From Flavobacterium galactosidilyticum (GTDB taxonomy: Bacteria > Bacteroidota > Bacteroidia > Flavobacteriales > Flavobacteriaceae), in the NCBI RefSeq assembly GCF_020911945.1, contig NZ_CP087135.1, forward strand, positions 1,240,001 through 1,304,000: 64,000 nt of DNA. Direction: 5' to 3'. The notes beneath the pieces are model-generated. The model made no database searches. It was not told the origin of the DNA and saw only the letters and a list, made by a program, of their open reading frames with translations. Below, piece by piece: positions 46,691-54,906 of this stretch (its first letter is position 1; every line of letters begins with the position of its first letter). The position numbers and the translations under genes are program-made.

Positions 46691-47200
46691 TTAATTTCTT
46701 AATTTATTTTCTACAAAATAGTTGATTCCTGCTTCGTCCATTTGAACTACTTGCCAGTCTTTTAATATTTTGGCTCCAGATTTTTCATAAAATTCGATCG
46801 CAGGCGTATTCCAGTCTAATACGTTCCATTCCACTCTTCGAACATTATCTTTTTTGCCTTGTTTTAAAATTTCAGAATACAAAGCATACCCCAGTCCGGT
46901 TCCGCGCATTTTCTCTTTTACCACTAAATCTTCTAGATGGATTGTTTTTCCTTTCCAAGTAGAAAAACGGTAGTAATACAGTGCCATTCCTACAATTTCT
47001 TTAGTTCGTTCACCATTGTCTAAATCATGTTCAACTTCGGCAACAAAAACTTGAAATAAAGGATTTTGGCCAAAACCGTCACGTACTAAATCATGAACGG
47101 TAACAAGAACAGCATCTGGTTCGTTCTCAAAATTAGCTAATTCTTGGATCAGGCCTAATACAGCCTGCATGTCATCCCGATTTCCTTTTCTGATATTCAT
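46691..47200 (-). CDS. GNAT family N-acetyltransferase
   Basis: 169 residues covering a single GNAT fold. It has MNIRKGNRDDMQAVLGLIQELANFE, the acceptor loop, YYRFSTWKGKTIHLEDLVVKEKMRGTGLGYALYSEIL with the acetyl-CoA pyrophosphate loop (RGTGLG), and WNVLDWNTPAIEFYEKSGAKIL. The pattern resembles diamine/spermidine acetyltransferase relatives (SSAT-like), but substrate cannot be assigned. Promoter at 47275. Transcribed towards lysC. Confidence 0.9.
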   Translation of the reverse strand: MNIRKGNRDDMQAVLGLIQELANFENEPDAVLVTVHDLVRDGFGQNPLFQVFVAEVEHDLDNGERTKEIVGMALYYYRFSTWKGKTIHLEDLVVKEKMRGTGLGYALYSEILKQGKKDNVRRVEWNVLDWNTPAIEFYEKSGAKILKDWQVVQMDEAGINYFVENKLRN

Positions 47201-47274
47201 AAATCCTTAATTTTTATCGGTTTTTAATGAGTGAAAACCATAGTTTTTATTTCGAAAATTAGCATTTTTCAGAG

Positions 47275-47282
47275 CAAATATA
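47275..47282 (-). promoter_or_regulatory. -7 promoter element TATATTTG for the GNAT gene
   Basis: Exact TAnnTTTG on the minus strand, 74 bp before the GNAT ATG, in the divergent gap with fbp. A near match, GATATTTG, on the plus strand at 47335-47342 may serve fbp. Confidence 0.5.
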
Positions 47283-47372
47283 CAATACTGGCAAACTAAG
47301 TAAATATTATTCAATTCATTTTCACAAAAAAAACGATATTTGTGACTTCAAATTAACTACAACGATTTCGCT

Positions 47373-48392
47373 ATGAAACAACGCAACAAAACACTAGGTG
47401 AATTTATCATCGAAAACCAAAATGCTTTTCTATATTCGTCAGGTGAATTATCTCGAATTATAAACTCCATCCGACTAGCTGCTAAAGTGGTTAATTATAA
47501 GGTTAATAAAGCTGGATTAGTAGATATAGTAGGTGCTGCAGGCGAGCAGAATATTCAAGGTGAAGATCAACAGAAGCTAGATGTATACGCCAATGAAGTT
47601 TTTATTCAAACTTTAATCAATAGAGAAATTGTTTGTGGCATTGCTTCCGAAGAAAATGATGAATTCATCACTGTAGAAGGTAGTGATAAAAGCCATAATA
47701 ATAAATATGTAGTGCTAATGGATCCGCTTGATGGATCATCAAATATTGATGTTAACGTATCAGTAGGAACAATATTTTCTGTTTACAGAAGGGTAACTCC
47801 AATAGGTACGCCGGTTATGTTAGAGGATTTTTTGCAATCAGGAGTTAACCAAGTAGCTGCTGGATATGTAATTTATGGCACTTCTACCATGTTAGTTTAC
47901 ACTACTGGACATGGCGTAAATGGATTTACTTTAAACCCAGCTATTGGAACTTTTTATCTATCGCATCCTAATATGAAATTTTCTAAAGATGGTCCAATTT
48001 ATTCTATAAATGAGGGTAATTATGTGCATTTTCCGCAAGGAGTAAAAGATTATATTAAGTATTGCCAAACTGAGGAGGAGGATAGGCCGTATACTTCTCG
48101 TTATATAGGAAGTTTAGTTTCAGATATTCATAGAAATATGATCAAAGGAGGGATTTATATTTATCCTACAAGTTCTAAGGCTCCTAAAGGGAAATTACGT
48201 TTGTTATACGAATGTAATCCTATGGCGTTTATTGTAGAACAAGCAGGAGGAAAAGCGTCGGATGGTTTTAGCAGTATTTTGGAAATTGAGCCAACTGAAT
48301 TGCATCAACGTGTTCCGTTCTTTTGTGGCAGTTATAATATGGTTGAAAAAGCAGAGGAGTTTATGATGAAGGCTAAATTAAGTAAATACTAA
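47373..48392 (+). CDS. fbp: Fructose-1,6-bisphosphatase, class 1
   Basis: 339-residue gluconeogenic phosphatase. Metal-binding motifs are complete: [11 protein letters not shown] (Glu pair), [28 protein letters not shown] (Asp-Pro-Leu-Asp-Gly-Ser). Substrate-site segments are [24 protein letters not shown] and [25 protein letters not shown]. Full length. Followed by a perfect terminator. Firm. Confidence 0.96.
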   Translation: MKQRNKTLGEFIIENQNAFLYSSGELSRIINSIRLAAKVVNYKVNKAGLVDIVGAAGEQNIQGEDQQKLDVYANEVFIQTLINREIVCGIASEENDEFITVEGSDKSHNNKYVVLMDPLDGSSNIDVNVSVGTIFSVYRRVTPIGTPVMLEDFLQSGVNQVAAGYVIYGTSTMLVYTTGHGVNGFTLNPAIGTFYLSHPNMKFSKDGPIYSINEGNYVHFPQGVKDYIKYCQTEEEDRPYTSRYIGSLVSDIHRNMIKGGIYIYPTSSKAPKGKLRLLYECNPMAFIVEQAGGKASDGFSSILEIEPTELHQRVPFFCGSYNMVEKAEEFMMKAKLSKY

Positions 48393-48402
48393 AATTTTAC
48401 TT

Positions 48403-48442
48403 ATATAAAAAAAGCTTCTCGATTGAGAAGCTTTTTTTATAT
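48403..48442. terminator. Perfect bidirectional terminator between fbp and the TerB gene
   Basis: 18-bp perfect arms around a GATT loop, with A7 and T7 tracts. It serves the convergent fbp and TerB transcripts. Confidence 0.9.
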
Positions 48443-48445
48443 CTA

Positions 48446-48877
48446 TTATTGATTCATGTTTGTCATTTCAAAGACAAAAGTATCTAAGTCAACTTTTTTA
48501 TCTACTAGTTTCAGTGATTTGTCAACAATGTAATCTACGTTGTCAATATTAAATCCTAATGCTATACAAAATTTTCTCAGAAGTATTTCCTGCTTATCGC
48601 CTAAATGATGGTCAACATGAACTACACGAGCCAAGTCAAATAAACGCTCTAGTCGAAGTTCATGCGAATAGGGAGCGTTAATTGGGTATTTTAAAGGGTT
48701 TTCTAAAATCTCCTCATATTCTGCTGGAGAAATTTCTAAGCGAACTGATAGTTTGTCTAAAAATGTTTTTTCTTCTGCAGAAATTTTTCCATCAGTAAGT
48801 GCCACACGAGCAATAGCTGAAAAATGACCTTTATTCCTTAGTTGGAATCCGCTATCAAATAAATCTGAAAATGACAT
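48446..48877 (-). CDS. TerB-like family protein
   Basis: 143-residue all-helical protein. It has FSAIARVALTDGKISAEEKTFLDKLSVRLEISPAEYEEIL, and then LFDLARVVHVDHHLGDKQEILLRKFCIALGF, which carries the metal-binding type acidic/His residues seen in TerB/DjlA-N-like domains. No signal peptide. Named from tellurite resistance loci, but stand-alone TerB proteins are widespread and their role is uncertain. Own promoter at 48898. Confidence 0.85.
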   Translation of the reverse strand: MSFSDLFDSGFQLRNKGHFSAIARVALTDGKISAEEKTFLDKLSVRLEISPAEYEEILENPLKYPINAPYSHELRLERLFDLARVVHVDHHLGDKQEILLRKFCIALGFNIDNVDYIVDKSLKLVDKKVDLDTFVFEMTNMNQ

Positions 48878-48897
48878 AGTTGTTGTTTTTTAACCCA

Positions 48898-48905
48898 CAA
48901 AGATA
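48898..48905 (-). promoter_or_regulatory. -7 promoter element TATCTTTG for the TerB gene
   Basis: Exact TAnnTTTG on the minus strand, 20 bp before the ATG. Confidence 0.65.
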
Positions 48906-49055
48906 AATCTATTTTTAAATTTATTGATTTTAATCTTTTAATTTTTTTCTTTCTAAAAAGTTCGCTTTTAAGTCAAGTTTATTTATGCATGCAAAACAAT
49001 CATTTTCAAAATTAATCGTAAGTTTACAACCCCTTTATCAACCTAATTATTTGCT

Positions 49056-49649
49056 ATGTCAGAATTTTGGATTTACTTTCAAATAGGATTAAAACATGTT
49101 TTAGATATTCACGCCTATGACCACGTTCTTTTTTTAATAGCGCTAGCAGTTCCGTTCTCTTTTGCAGACTGGAAGCGAGTAGTGCTCTTGGTAACTTTAT
49201 TTACCATTGGGCATACGATGGCTCTTATGCTTTCAGTTTTTGAAATTGTGGCTATAAAAGTGAATGTTGTTGAATTGCTGATACCAATAACGATTTTAAT
49301 AACGGCATTGTTTAATCTTTTTACGGCGGGAAAATCAAATAAGAAAGAAAGTATAAACCTAGTGTTTTTTATCACGCTTTTCTTCGGAATTATTCATGGT
49401 TTGGGATTTTCAAATTATTTCAAATCAATTCTCGGCGGAAGTACAAGTTCTAAAATACTGCCGTTAAGTGAATTTGCATTAGGAATTGAAGCGGCACAGA
49501 TTGTGGTGGTTTTTGTGGTATTAGTGCTTTCTTATATCGTTCAAACTATTTTTAGATTCTCAAAAAGGGATTGGACACTGGTAATGTCAGCATTTGTGAT
49601 AGGAGTGGTTATACCAATGATTGTTGAAAGCGAAATCTGGAATAGATAA
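49056..49649 (+). CDS. HupE/UreJ family membrane protein
   Basis: 197 residues, about six helices. Family-typical His motifs: HVLDIHAYDHVLFLIAL, TIGHTMALMLS and FGIIHGLGFSNYF, which could bind nickel or another metal. HupE/UreJ proteins are nickel permeases or secondary transporters in hydrogenase and urease loci. No such enzymes are in this window, so the substrate is open. First gene of a likely operon: the dCMP deaminase ATG follows its stop by one base. Confidence 0.87.
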   Translation: MSEFWIYFQIGLKHVLDIHAYDHVLFLIALAVPFSFADWKRVVLLVTLFTIGHTMALMLSVFEIVAIKVNVVELLIPITILITALFNLFTAGKSNKKESINLVFFITLFFGIIHGLGFSNYFKSILGGSTSSKILPLSEFALGIEAAQIVVVFVVLVLSYIVQTIFRFSKRDWTLVMSAFVIGVVIPMIVESEIWNR

Positions 49650-49650
49650 A

Positions 49651-50082
49651 ATGAACGAGAAAAAATTAAATAAATACGATAAAGCATACCTTAGAATTGC
49701 TAAAGAATGGAGTCTTTTGTCGTACTGTAAACGCAAGCAAGTAGGTGCTATTATTGTACGTGATCGTATGATAATCTCCGATGGTTATAACGGAACTCCA
49801 ACAGGTTTTGAGAATTGTTGCGAGGATGATGAGGGATTAACTCGTTGGGATGTTTTGCACGCTGAGGCAAATGCAATATTGAAAGTAGCACGTTCGACAC
49901 AATCTTGTGAAGGAGCAACCTTGTATATTACTTTATCGCCTTGTAAGGAATGTAGCAAATTGATTCATCAATCTGGGATAAAAAGAGTAGTGTATCACAG
50001 TGGATATCGCGACGATGCTGGAATCGCATTCTTGATAAAGGCAGGAGTTGATGTTGAGCATATTCCAGTATTAGAGGAGTAA
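49651..50082 (+). CDS. Deoxycytidylate (dCMP) deaminase
   Basis: 143 residues from the ATG at 49651. A frame from 49621 would overlap the HupE gene and is not family-like. Zinc deaminase motifs: HAEANAIL (His and catalytic Glu) and TLSPCKECSKLI (Cys ligands). The N-terminal YLRIAKEWSLLSYCKRKQVGAIIV and ISDGYNGTPTGFENCCEDD match ComEB/dCMP deaminases, which make dUMP for thymidylate synthesis. The extra Cys pair in ENCCEDD may form the second zinc site known in this family. Encoded between HupE and the S41 protease genes. Confidence 0.93.
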   Translation: MNEKKLNKYDKAYLRIAKEWSLLSYCKRKQVGAIIVRDRMIISDGYNGTPTGFENCCEDDEGLTRWDVLHAEANAILKVARSTQSCEGATLYITLSPCKECSKLIHQSGIKRVVYHSGYRDDAGIAFLIKAGVDVEHIPVLEE

Positions 50083-50159
50083 AAGCAACTATTCTTTTAC
50101 TTTAGTTTTTTAGGGAATAAATGCCGGTGTATTCCAAATAAAATAAATAGGATTTCCAA

Positions 50160-51728
50160 ATGAAATTTAATACTAAATACCTACCCATTCTAATTTTTGC
50201 AGCGCTCGCTATGGGTGTTGTATTGGGTGGCATGCTGAATTTTCCTAACACAGCCGATTATTTAGTTAAAAACAACTCTAAAAGTAAACTCAACAAACTG
50301 ATCGATTTTATAGACACTGAGTACGTGGATGAAGTGAATACTGATTCTATTGTAGATCTTACTGTCAATAATATTCTCGCAAAATTAGATCCTCATTCCG
50401 TTTATATGCCACCAAGTGAACAACTTCGCGTAGCTGAAAGTATGAAGGGGAATTTCGTGGGCATTGGAGTGAATTTTTATATGTATAAGGATTCCGTTGC
50501 GGTGATAAAACCAGTTGCTAATGGCCCTTCGGCAAAAGCTGGAATTGAATCTGGTGATCGTATTCTGTATGCGGGTAAAACGAAATTGTACGGACGAAAA
50601 TTGCCAAGCGACAGTTTGTATACTAAGCTCAAAGGTACAGTAGGTTCTAATGTTGAACTTACCATTTACAGAAAATCAGTAGGAAAGCAGCTGAAGATTA
50701 TAATTAAGCGCGATGTTATTCCGATTAACAGCGTAGATGCCGCAGTGCTTTTAGACGCAACAACCGGTTACATCAAAATCAATCGGTTTGCAGAAACTAC
50801 TTATAGCGAATTTATGACTGGTTTGATAAAGCTTAAAGAGCAAGGAGCAAAAACGCTTGTTATTGATGTGCGCGACAATGGAGGTGGTTATATGGAAGAA
50901 GCAATTGCAATTGCAGATGAATTATTACCAAACAAACAATTGATTGTTTTTACTAAAAATAAAAATGGTAATGTTGATAAGACTTTTGCGACAGAAAAAG
51001 GTGTTTTTGAAAAAGGCAATGTCTTTGTTTTAATTAATGAAAATAGCGCGTCAGCGAGTGAGATCCTAGCTGGTGCTGTTCAAGATAACGATAGAGGTAC
51101 TATTGTAGGACGTCGTTCTTTTGGAAAAGGATTGGTGCAACGGGAAATGGATTTTGCTGATGGCTCCGCTGTTCGTTTGACAATTGCTCGATATTACACG
51201 CCTACGGGTCGTTCTATCCAGAAGCCTTATTCAAAAGGGAGCGAAGCGTATTTTAAAGAGGCAGAAGCACGTTTTGATAATGGTGAGTTGTTTGAAAAGG
51301 ACAGTATTAAGATTGCTAAAACAGTAAAGTTCAAAACTAAAAAGGGTAAAATTGTATATGGTGGTGGTGGAATTGTTCCTGACGTTTTTGTTCCTCTCGA
51401 GGTAGAGCACGGTAATGAAGGTACTGCTTATTTATTGCAGTCTGGAATTATTGGTAATTTTGCTTTTGAACAATTGGATAAAGATAGAAGCGTTTTTAAA
51501 GGCCTAACTTTTGAGCAGTTTAAAGCTAAAATGGATCAAACTGATGTGTATTTCAATTCTTTTCAGAAATTCGTTTTTGGCAATGGAGTAGATTTAAATT
51601 TTGGAAAAAATAAACCTTTAGTAAAACGATATTTAGTGGCTGAATTTGCCCGACAATTATTTGGTGAAAAATACTATTACGAAATCGTCTTGAAAGACGA
51701 TGCGATGATCAAAGCTATTTTGAAGTAA
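50160..51728 (+). CDS. S41 family C-terminal processing protease
   Basis: 522 residues. N-terminal signal anchor (YLPILIFAALAMGVVLGGM), a helical region, a PDZ domain (about 85-170: ESMKGNFVGIGVNFYMYKDSVAVIKPVANGPSAKAGIESGDRILY), and the S41 core with INRFAETTYSEFM, VIDVRDNGGGYMEEAI and the Ser-Lys dyad in NENSASASEILAGAVQDNDRG and GRRSFGKGLVQ. Acts in the periplasm on C-termini of proteins. Third gene of the HupE-dCMP deaminase-protease unit, with a 77-bp gap. The symbol ctpA would fit by family, but orthology is not certain. Confidence 0.93.
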   Translation: MKFNTKYLPILIFAALAMGVVLGGMLNFPNTADYLVKNNSKSKLNKLIDFIDTEYVDEVNTDSIVDLTVNNILAKLDPHSVYMPPSEQLRVAESMKGNFVGIGVNFYMYKDSVAVIKPVANGPSAKAGIESGDRILYAGKTKLYGRKLPSDSLYTKLKGTVGSNVELTIYRKSVGKQLKIIIKRDVIPINSVDAAVLLDATTGYIKINRFAETTYSEFMTGLIKLKEQGAKTLVIDVRDNGGGYMEEAIAIADELLPNKQLIVFTKNKNGNVDKTFATEKGVFEKGNVFVLINENSASASEILAGAVQDNDRGTIVGRRSFGKGLVQREMDFADGSAVRLTIARYYTPTGRSIQKPYSKGSEAYFKEAEARFDNGELFEKDSIKIAKTVKFKTKKGKIVYGGGGIVPDVFVPLEVEHGNEGTAYLLQSGIIGNFAFEQLDKDRSVFKGLTFEQFKAKMDQTDVYFNSFQKFVFGNGVDLNFGKNKPLVKRYLVAEFARQLFGEKYYYEIVLKDDAMIKAILK

Positions 51729-51758
51729 TTGTTTTCGAGTTTGAAAATTGATTCAATT

Positions 51759-52364
51759 CTATCGAATGCTGTCGTGCGAGTGAGTTTGTGTACCACCATT
51801 CCATAATGTTAGAATATCTGTGGCTACGGCAGCGCCACTTCCGGCCGCAATCGCTAATTGGCTTCTCCAGCCTGCGAGTGTTCCTATGACGTAAATTCCT
51901 TCAGCAACTTTGTGGTCGTTATTTTTGAGTTGAATTCTTTGTTTTTCAGGTAATGATTTTTGGTGTGGTTCTACATATTGAATCAAACCTTGGATATCAA
52001 ATGTATTTGCTGCGCCAATCCCAACAACAATTAGCCTAGTTTTGTAACTTGATTTGTTTGTAGTAACAGTAAACTCAGGAAAATGCCCTTCTATTTTAAG
52101 GACTTTTTCGTTTGGAATTTGTGCAATATGCGGATAAGTAGTGCTAAGTTGCTCAGTACTTTCTTTTAATAAATCAGATCCTAGTTTTCCAGCAGGAATT
52201 CCGTACGCATTGTTGAATAGAGCTTCTTGAAGTGAAGATGCTTTGTGATGGGTGAAAATCCCAATTTTTTTATCGGTTACAAAAGGTTTCTTATTTGCAG
52301 AGCCCAAAACAAGTGAGCATGACATTCCGGAAACGCCTCCTCCAATAATTAAAACATCAAACAT
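51759..52364 (-). CDS. Minimal FAD-binding oxidoreductase-like protein
   Basis: 201 residues. N-terminal Rossmann motif IIGGGVSGMSCSLVLG, then a thioredoxin-reductase-like FAD domain ending GIYVIGTLAGWRSQLAIAAGSGAAVATDI, the typical FAD ribityl-site segment. The NADPH-binding domain and the CxxC redox pair of thioredoxin reductases are both absent: the usual AxxxGIYxxGD comes about 100 residues early. So it is a single-domain relative that may need a partner, as described for some FAD-only TrxR-like proteins. The next gene upstream on the same strand encodes a small membrane protein, 5 bp away. Confidence 0.8.
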   Translation of the reverse strand: MFDVLIIGGGVSGMSCSLVLGSANKKPFVTDKKIGIFTHHKASSLQEALFNNAYGIPAGKLGSDLLKESTEQLSTTYPHIAQIPNEKVLKIEGHFPEFTVTTNKSSYKTRLIVVGIGAANTFDIQGLIQYVEPHQKSLPEKQRIQLKNNDHKVAEGIYVIGTLAGWRSQLAIAAGSGAAVATDILTLWNGGTQTHSHDSIR

Positions 52365-52369
52365 TAAGA

Positions 52370-52570
52370 TTATCTTTCGTTAGTTTTCTCTTCGATTCTT
52401 TTAGATATTTTAAAAATCAAAAGAATCATTACAGCACAAAAAGAAGCTGCAATACCAATAAAAGCAACAACACTATCCCCTTGGAATGGATTTCTGAAAT
52501 CAAGTAAAGTAACATTAAATAGGATTAGAGCGATTGCTAAAAACACTAATACGTTAGTAAAAATTTTCAT
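52370..52570 (-). CDS. Small two-helix membrane protein
   Basis: 66 residues: helix one (FTNVLVFLAIALILFNVTLLDF), a short loop NPFQGDSVVAF, helix two (IGIAASFCAVMILLIF), then a basic/acidic tail KISKRIEEKTNER. Resembles the many short uncharacterised flavobacterial inner-membrane proteins. It is 5 bp upstream of the FAD protein gene in the same direction, so probably co-transcribed. Perhaps an anchor or partner (inference). Confidence 0.72.
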   Translation of the reverse strand: MKIFTNVLVFLAIALILFNVTLLDFRNPFQGDSVVAFIGIAASFCAVMILLIFKISKRIEEKTNER

Positions 52571-52686
52571 AATACATTATTTTTTAGAAGTAACAGATAG
52601 TTTATTTTATGTCCTAAAATGAAAGTAAGTAGCATCTACTTAGTTTCAAGTTCTAACATAATTCGGTAAATTTAAGTAAATAAATG

Positions 52687-53265
52687 TTAGACAAACAAAC
52701 CTTTAACATTCGCGGCGAATAATTTAACAGCTATAGCTAAAAGCACTACACCAAAAGTCTTTCTTATTACTCCAAGTCCATTTTTTCCTAACATTCTTTC
52801 AATTTTGGAAGAGGATTTTAAAACAATGTACACTATAATGATGTTGAGGATAATAGCAATTATGATATTTGCAGTATGAAATTGGGAGCGCAACGAAAGC
52901 AAAGTTGTCATAGTTCCCGCGCCAGCGATAAGCGGAAATGCAATAGGGACAATAGAGGCGGAGCTAGCTTCTTCATCGCGGTAAATGCGTATTCCTAAAA
53001 TCATTTCTAGTGCAAGAAAGAATAAAACAAATGAACCTGCAACGGCAAATGAATTCACATCAATGCCTATTAACTTCAAAATTTCCTCTCCTATAAATAA
53101 GAAAGTGATCATAATTACTCCAGATACTAAAGAAGCTTTTTCTGATTCTATATGTCCAAATTTAGCTCTCAGACCAATGATAATGGGTATTGAGCCGATA
53201 ATATCAATTACGGCAAAGAGCACCATTCCTACGGTTATAATCTCTCTTAAATCTAATCCTAACAT
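52687..53265 (-). CDS. MarC family integral membrane protein
   Basis: 192 residues with six helices. MarC signatures: VGMVLFAVIDIIGSIPIIIGLR at the start, FFLALEMILGIRIYRDEE, SIVPIAFPLIAGAGTMTTLLSL (the PxxAGPG-like loop), and a final GVVLLAIAVKLFAANVKG. Despite its name from the mar locus, no antibiotic-resistance role is established. Function unknown. Own promoter at 53284. Confidence 0.9.
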   Translation of the reverse strand: MLGLDLREIITVGMVLFAVIDIIGSIPIIIGLRAKFGHIESEKASLVSGVIMITFLFIGEEILKLIGIDVNSFAVAGSFVLFFLALEMILGIRIYRDEEASSASIVPIAFPLIAGAGTMTTLLSLRSQFHTANIIIAIILNIIIVYIVLKSSSKIERMLGKNGLGVIRKTFGVVLLAIAVKLFAANVKGLFV

Positions 53266-53283
53266 ATTCTTTCTAATTTGTTA

Positions 53284-53291
53284 CAAAAGTA
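53284..53291 (-). promoter_or_regulatory. -7 promoter element TACTTTTG for the MarC gene
   Basis: Exact TAnnTTTG on the minus strand, 18 bp before the ATG at 53265. Confidence 0.6.
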
Positions 53292-53462
53292 TGTAAATTA
53301 CTTTGGTTGTACGCTATGTTCATTTTTAATTTCTTGCCACGTTTCTCTGTTTGTTCTGGAAATTTTTTTGTTCCCAAGTTTCATTCTGATTTTCTTTAAT
53401 GAATATTGCAACTATCTGTAAATCAATTTTTAAATGTGCATTTAATTTGAAATCTAGAATCA

Positions 53463-53992
53463 TGAAAAAGATAGTAACTGTATTTAGTGTGTTGTTGTTA
53501 CTTCAGTCTATACTAAATGCAGAAGCGTAAATTTTAAAGAAATTAACTAAAAAAAAATCCAAGATAAAGCGCTTTCAAAAGCAATTGAGAAAGATGCTTT
53601 GCGTAATGAGGATTCTAATACTTCGATAAATGGCAATTTGATGGACATGTTGTATGGTAAGAATAAAGTTGATGTTTCGATCATACCTAATTCCTAGCAA
53701 AGTCATTATGGGATTTAATTGGAAAAGTATTCAAGCTAAAAGTGCTGATTTTGTAATGGTTTTTTATTACACGAGTGAGGTTAAAGTGAGATTTTCAGAT
53801 TTATTTAAAACACAACAAAAGCAGTCGATTTCAAATGCTTTGAAAAATTATTTTAAAGCTGTTGATAATCCTTTGATGATGACAATGGCAATGAAAGATT
53901 TTAAAAATAAAGCAACCGTAACTACAATGAAGGGCCTTGATTTAGTTAAAAAACTAAATGAATTCAAAAAATCAGACTATGCATTTATGTAG
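53463..53992 (+). pseudogene. Decayed secreted-protein gene in three reading frames
   Basis: Starts with a clean signal peptide, MKKIVTVFSVLLLLQSILNAEA, then a stop at once. Coding-like text continues in the +1 frame from 53551 to 53699 (DKALSKAIEKDALRNEDSNT and MDMLYGKNKVDVSIIPNS). It then moves to the +2 frame to 53992 (WKSIQAKSADFVMVFYYTSE, DLFKTQQKQSISNALKNYFK, ending KKSDYAFM). The successive frames read as one gene broken by at least two indels. The last piece alone has an ATG at 53654 and could be annotated as a 112-residue protein, but it lacks a signal. Family not recognised. Confidence 0.55.
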
Positions 53993-54019
53993 TTTGGTTA
54001 TCAATTGATTCCGTTTTTG

Positions 54020-54052
54020 TTTTGGAATTTATGATTTGCTGGGGTACTTTTG
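54020..54052 (+). promoter_or_regulatory. Promoter TTTTG-N20-TACTTTTG for the DUF3109 gene
   Basis: -33 TTTTG at 54020-54024 and -7 TACTTTTG at 54045-54052 with 20-bp spacing. The start codon at 54079 then has a leader of about 20 bases. This excludes an upstream ATG at 54022. Confidence 0.7.
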
Positions 54053-54078
54053 TGAATTACTTTGAATACCTTTGCCAA

Positions 54079-54651
54079 ATGTTTCAACTAGGAAAAACCA
54101 TCGTCTCAGAAGACTTGCTCGAAAAAGATTTTGTATGCAATTTGACTGCTTGTAAAGGCGCTTGCTGTGTAGACGGCGACGCTGGAGCGCCATTAAGTAT
54201 TGAGGAAACTCAAATCCTCGAATCTATATACCCAAAAGTAAAACCTTTTTTACGCAAAGAAGGAATTGCCGCTATTGAAGCGCAAGGAACTTGGATAACT
54301 GGTGTTGATGGTGAACTTGAAACTCCTCTTATTGATGGTAAAGATTGCGCTTATGTAATGTTTGATGGTAAAACTGCTTTATGTGGTATCGAACAAGCGT
54401 ACAATCAAGGAATAATTGACTGGAAAAAACCTGTTTCTTGTCATTTATACCCAGTTCGAGTAAAAGATTTTACTGAGTTTGCAGCCGTTAATTACGACAA
54501 ATGGGATATTTGTGATCCTGCTTGTTCGTTAGGGCAGGAACTTGAAGTTCCGGTTTACAAATTTGTCAAAGAAGCGCTAATTCGCAAGTTTGGTGAAGAT
54601 TGGTACATGGAGTTAGAGCAAGTTGCTCAAGACTTAAAAAATCAAAAATAG
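54079..54651 (+). CDS. DUF3109 family cysteine-rich protein
   Basis: 190 residues from the ATG at 54079. Start chosen from the promoter position and because the family begins MFQLGKTIVSEDLLEKDFVCNLTACKGACC. Conserved cysteines: CNLTACKGACCVDGDAGAP, DCAYVMFDGKTALCGIEQAY, VSCHLYPVRV, WDICDPACSLG. They resemble the Fe-S/zinc cluster pattern of YkgJ-like CxxxCxxCC proteins. Cytoplasmic. Function unknown. It lies upstream of nrdB, with a 255-bp gap. Confidence 0.85.
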   Translation: MFQLGKTIVSEDLLEKDFVCNLTACKGACCVDGDAGAPLSIEETQILESIYPKVKPFLRKEGIAAIEAQGTWITGVDGELETPLIDGKDCAYVMFDGKTALCGIEQAYNQGIIDWKKPVSCHLYPVRVKDFTEFAAVNYDKWDICDPACSLGQELEVPVYKFVKEALIRKFGEDWYMELEQVAQDLKNQK

Positions 54652-54745
54652 AAATCTACTTTTTTCATTTTTTCTGATTTTATAAACCCTATATTTTACG
54701 GTGCTTTAGGTGTGTTGAGTTTATTCAATCGATTGAAAATCAATA

Positions 54746-54778
54746 TTTTGAAAAACAACTTTAAATAATTTATATTTG
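54746..54778 (+). promoter_or_regulatory. nrdB promoter, TTTTG-N20-TATATTTG
   Basis: -33 TTTTG at 54746-54750 and -7 TATATTTG at 54771-54778, ideal spacing. Transcription should start near 54785, leaving a leader of about 120 bases before the nrdB ATG. Confidence 0.72.
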
Positions 54779-54805
54779 TGTCCTTTGTTCAAAACTAGGG
54801 CGGAT

Positions 54806-54814
54806 TGTGGATAA
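54806..54814 (-). promoter_or_regulatory. Perfect DnaA box TTATCCACA in the nrdB leader
   Basis: The plus strand reads TGTGGATAA, the exact complement of the consensus DnaA box, about 20 bp downstream of the predicted transcription start. DnaA control of nrdAB is known in E. coli. Here it is inferred from the site alone. Confidence 0.5.
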
Positions 54815-54906
54815 GTTTGGCTTTTAATTTCCGCAATATTTCACAACCTTTGTAAAGCTCAAAAAGCAAAATAAAACGTTAAACGCATAAAAAAATAACT
54901 ACCGCA

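Noticed and set aside
54022..54078. Upstream ATG for the DUF3109 gene
   Set aside because: It precedes the -7 element at 54045-54052, so it would not be on the transcript. The family starts at MFQLGKT.
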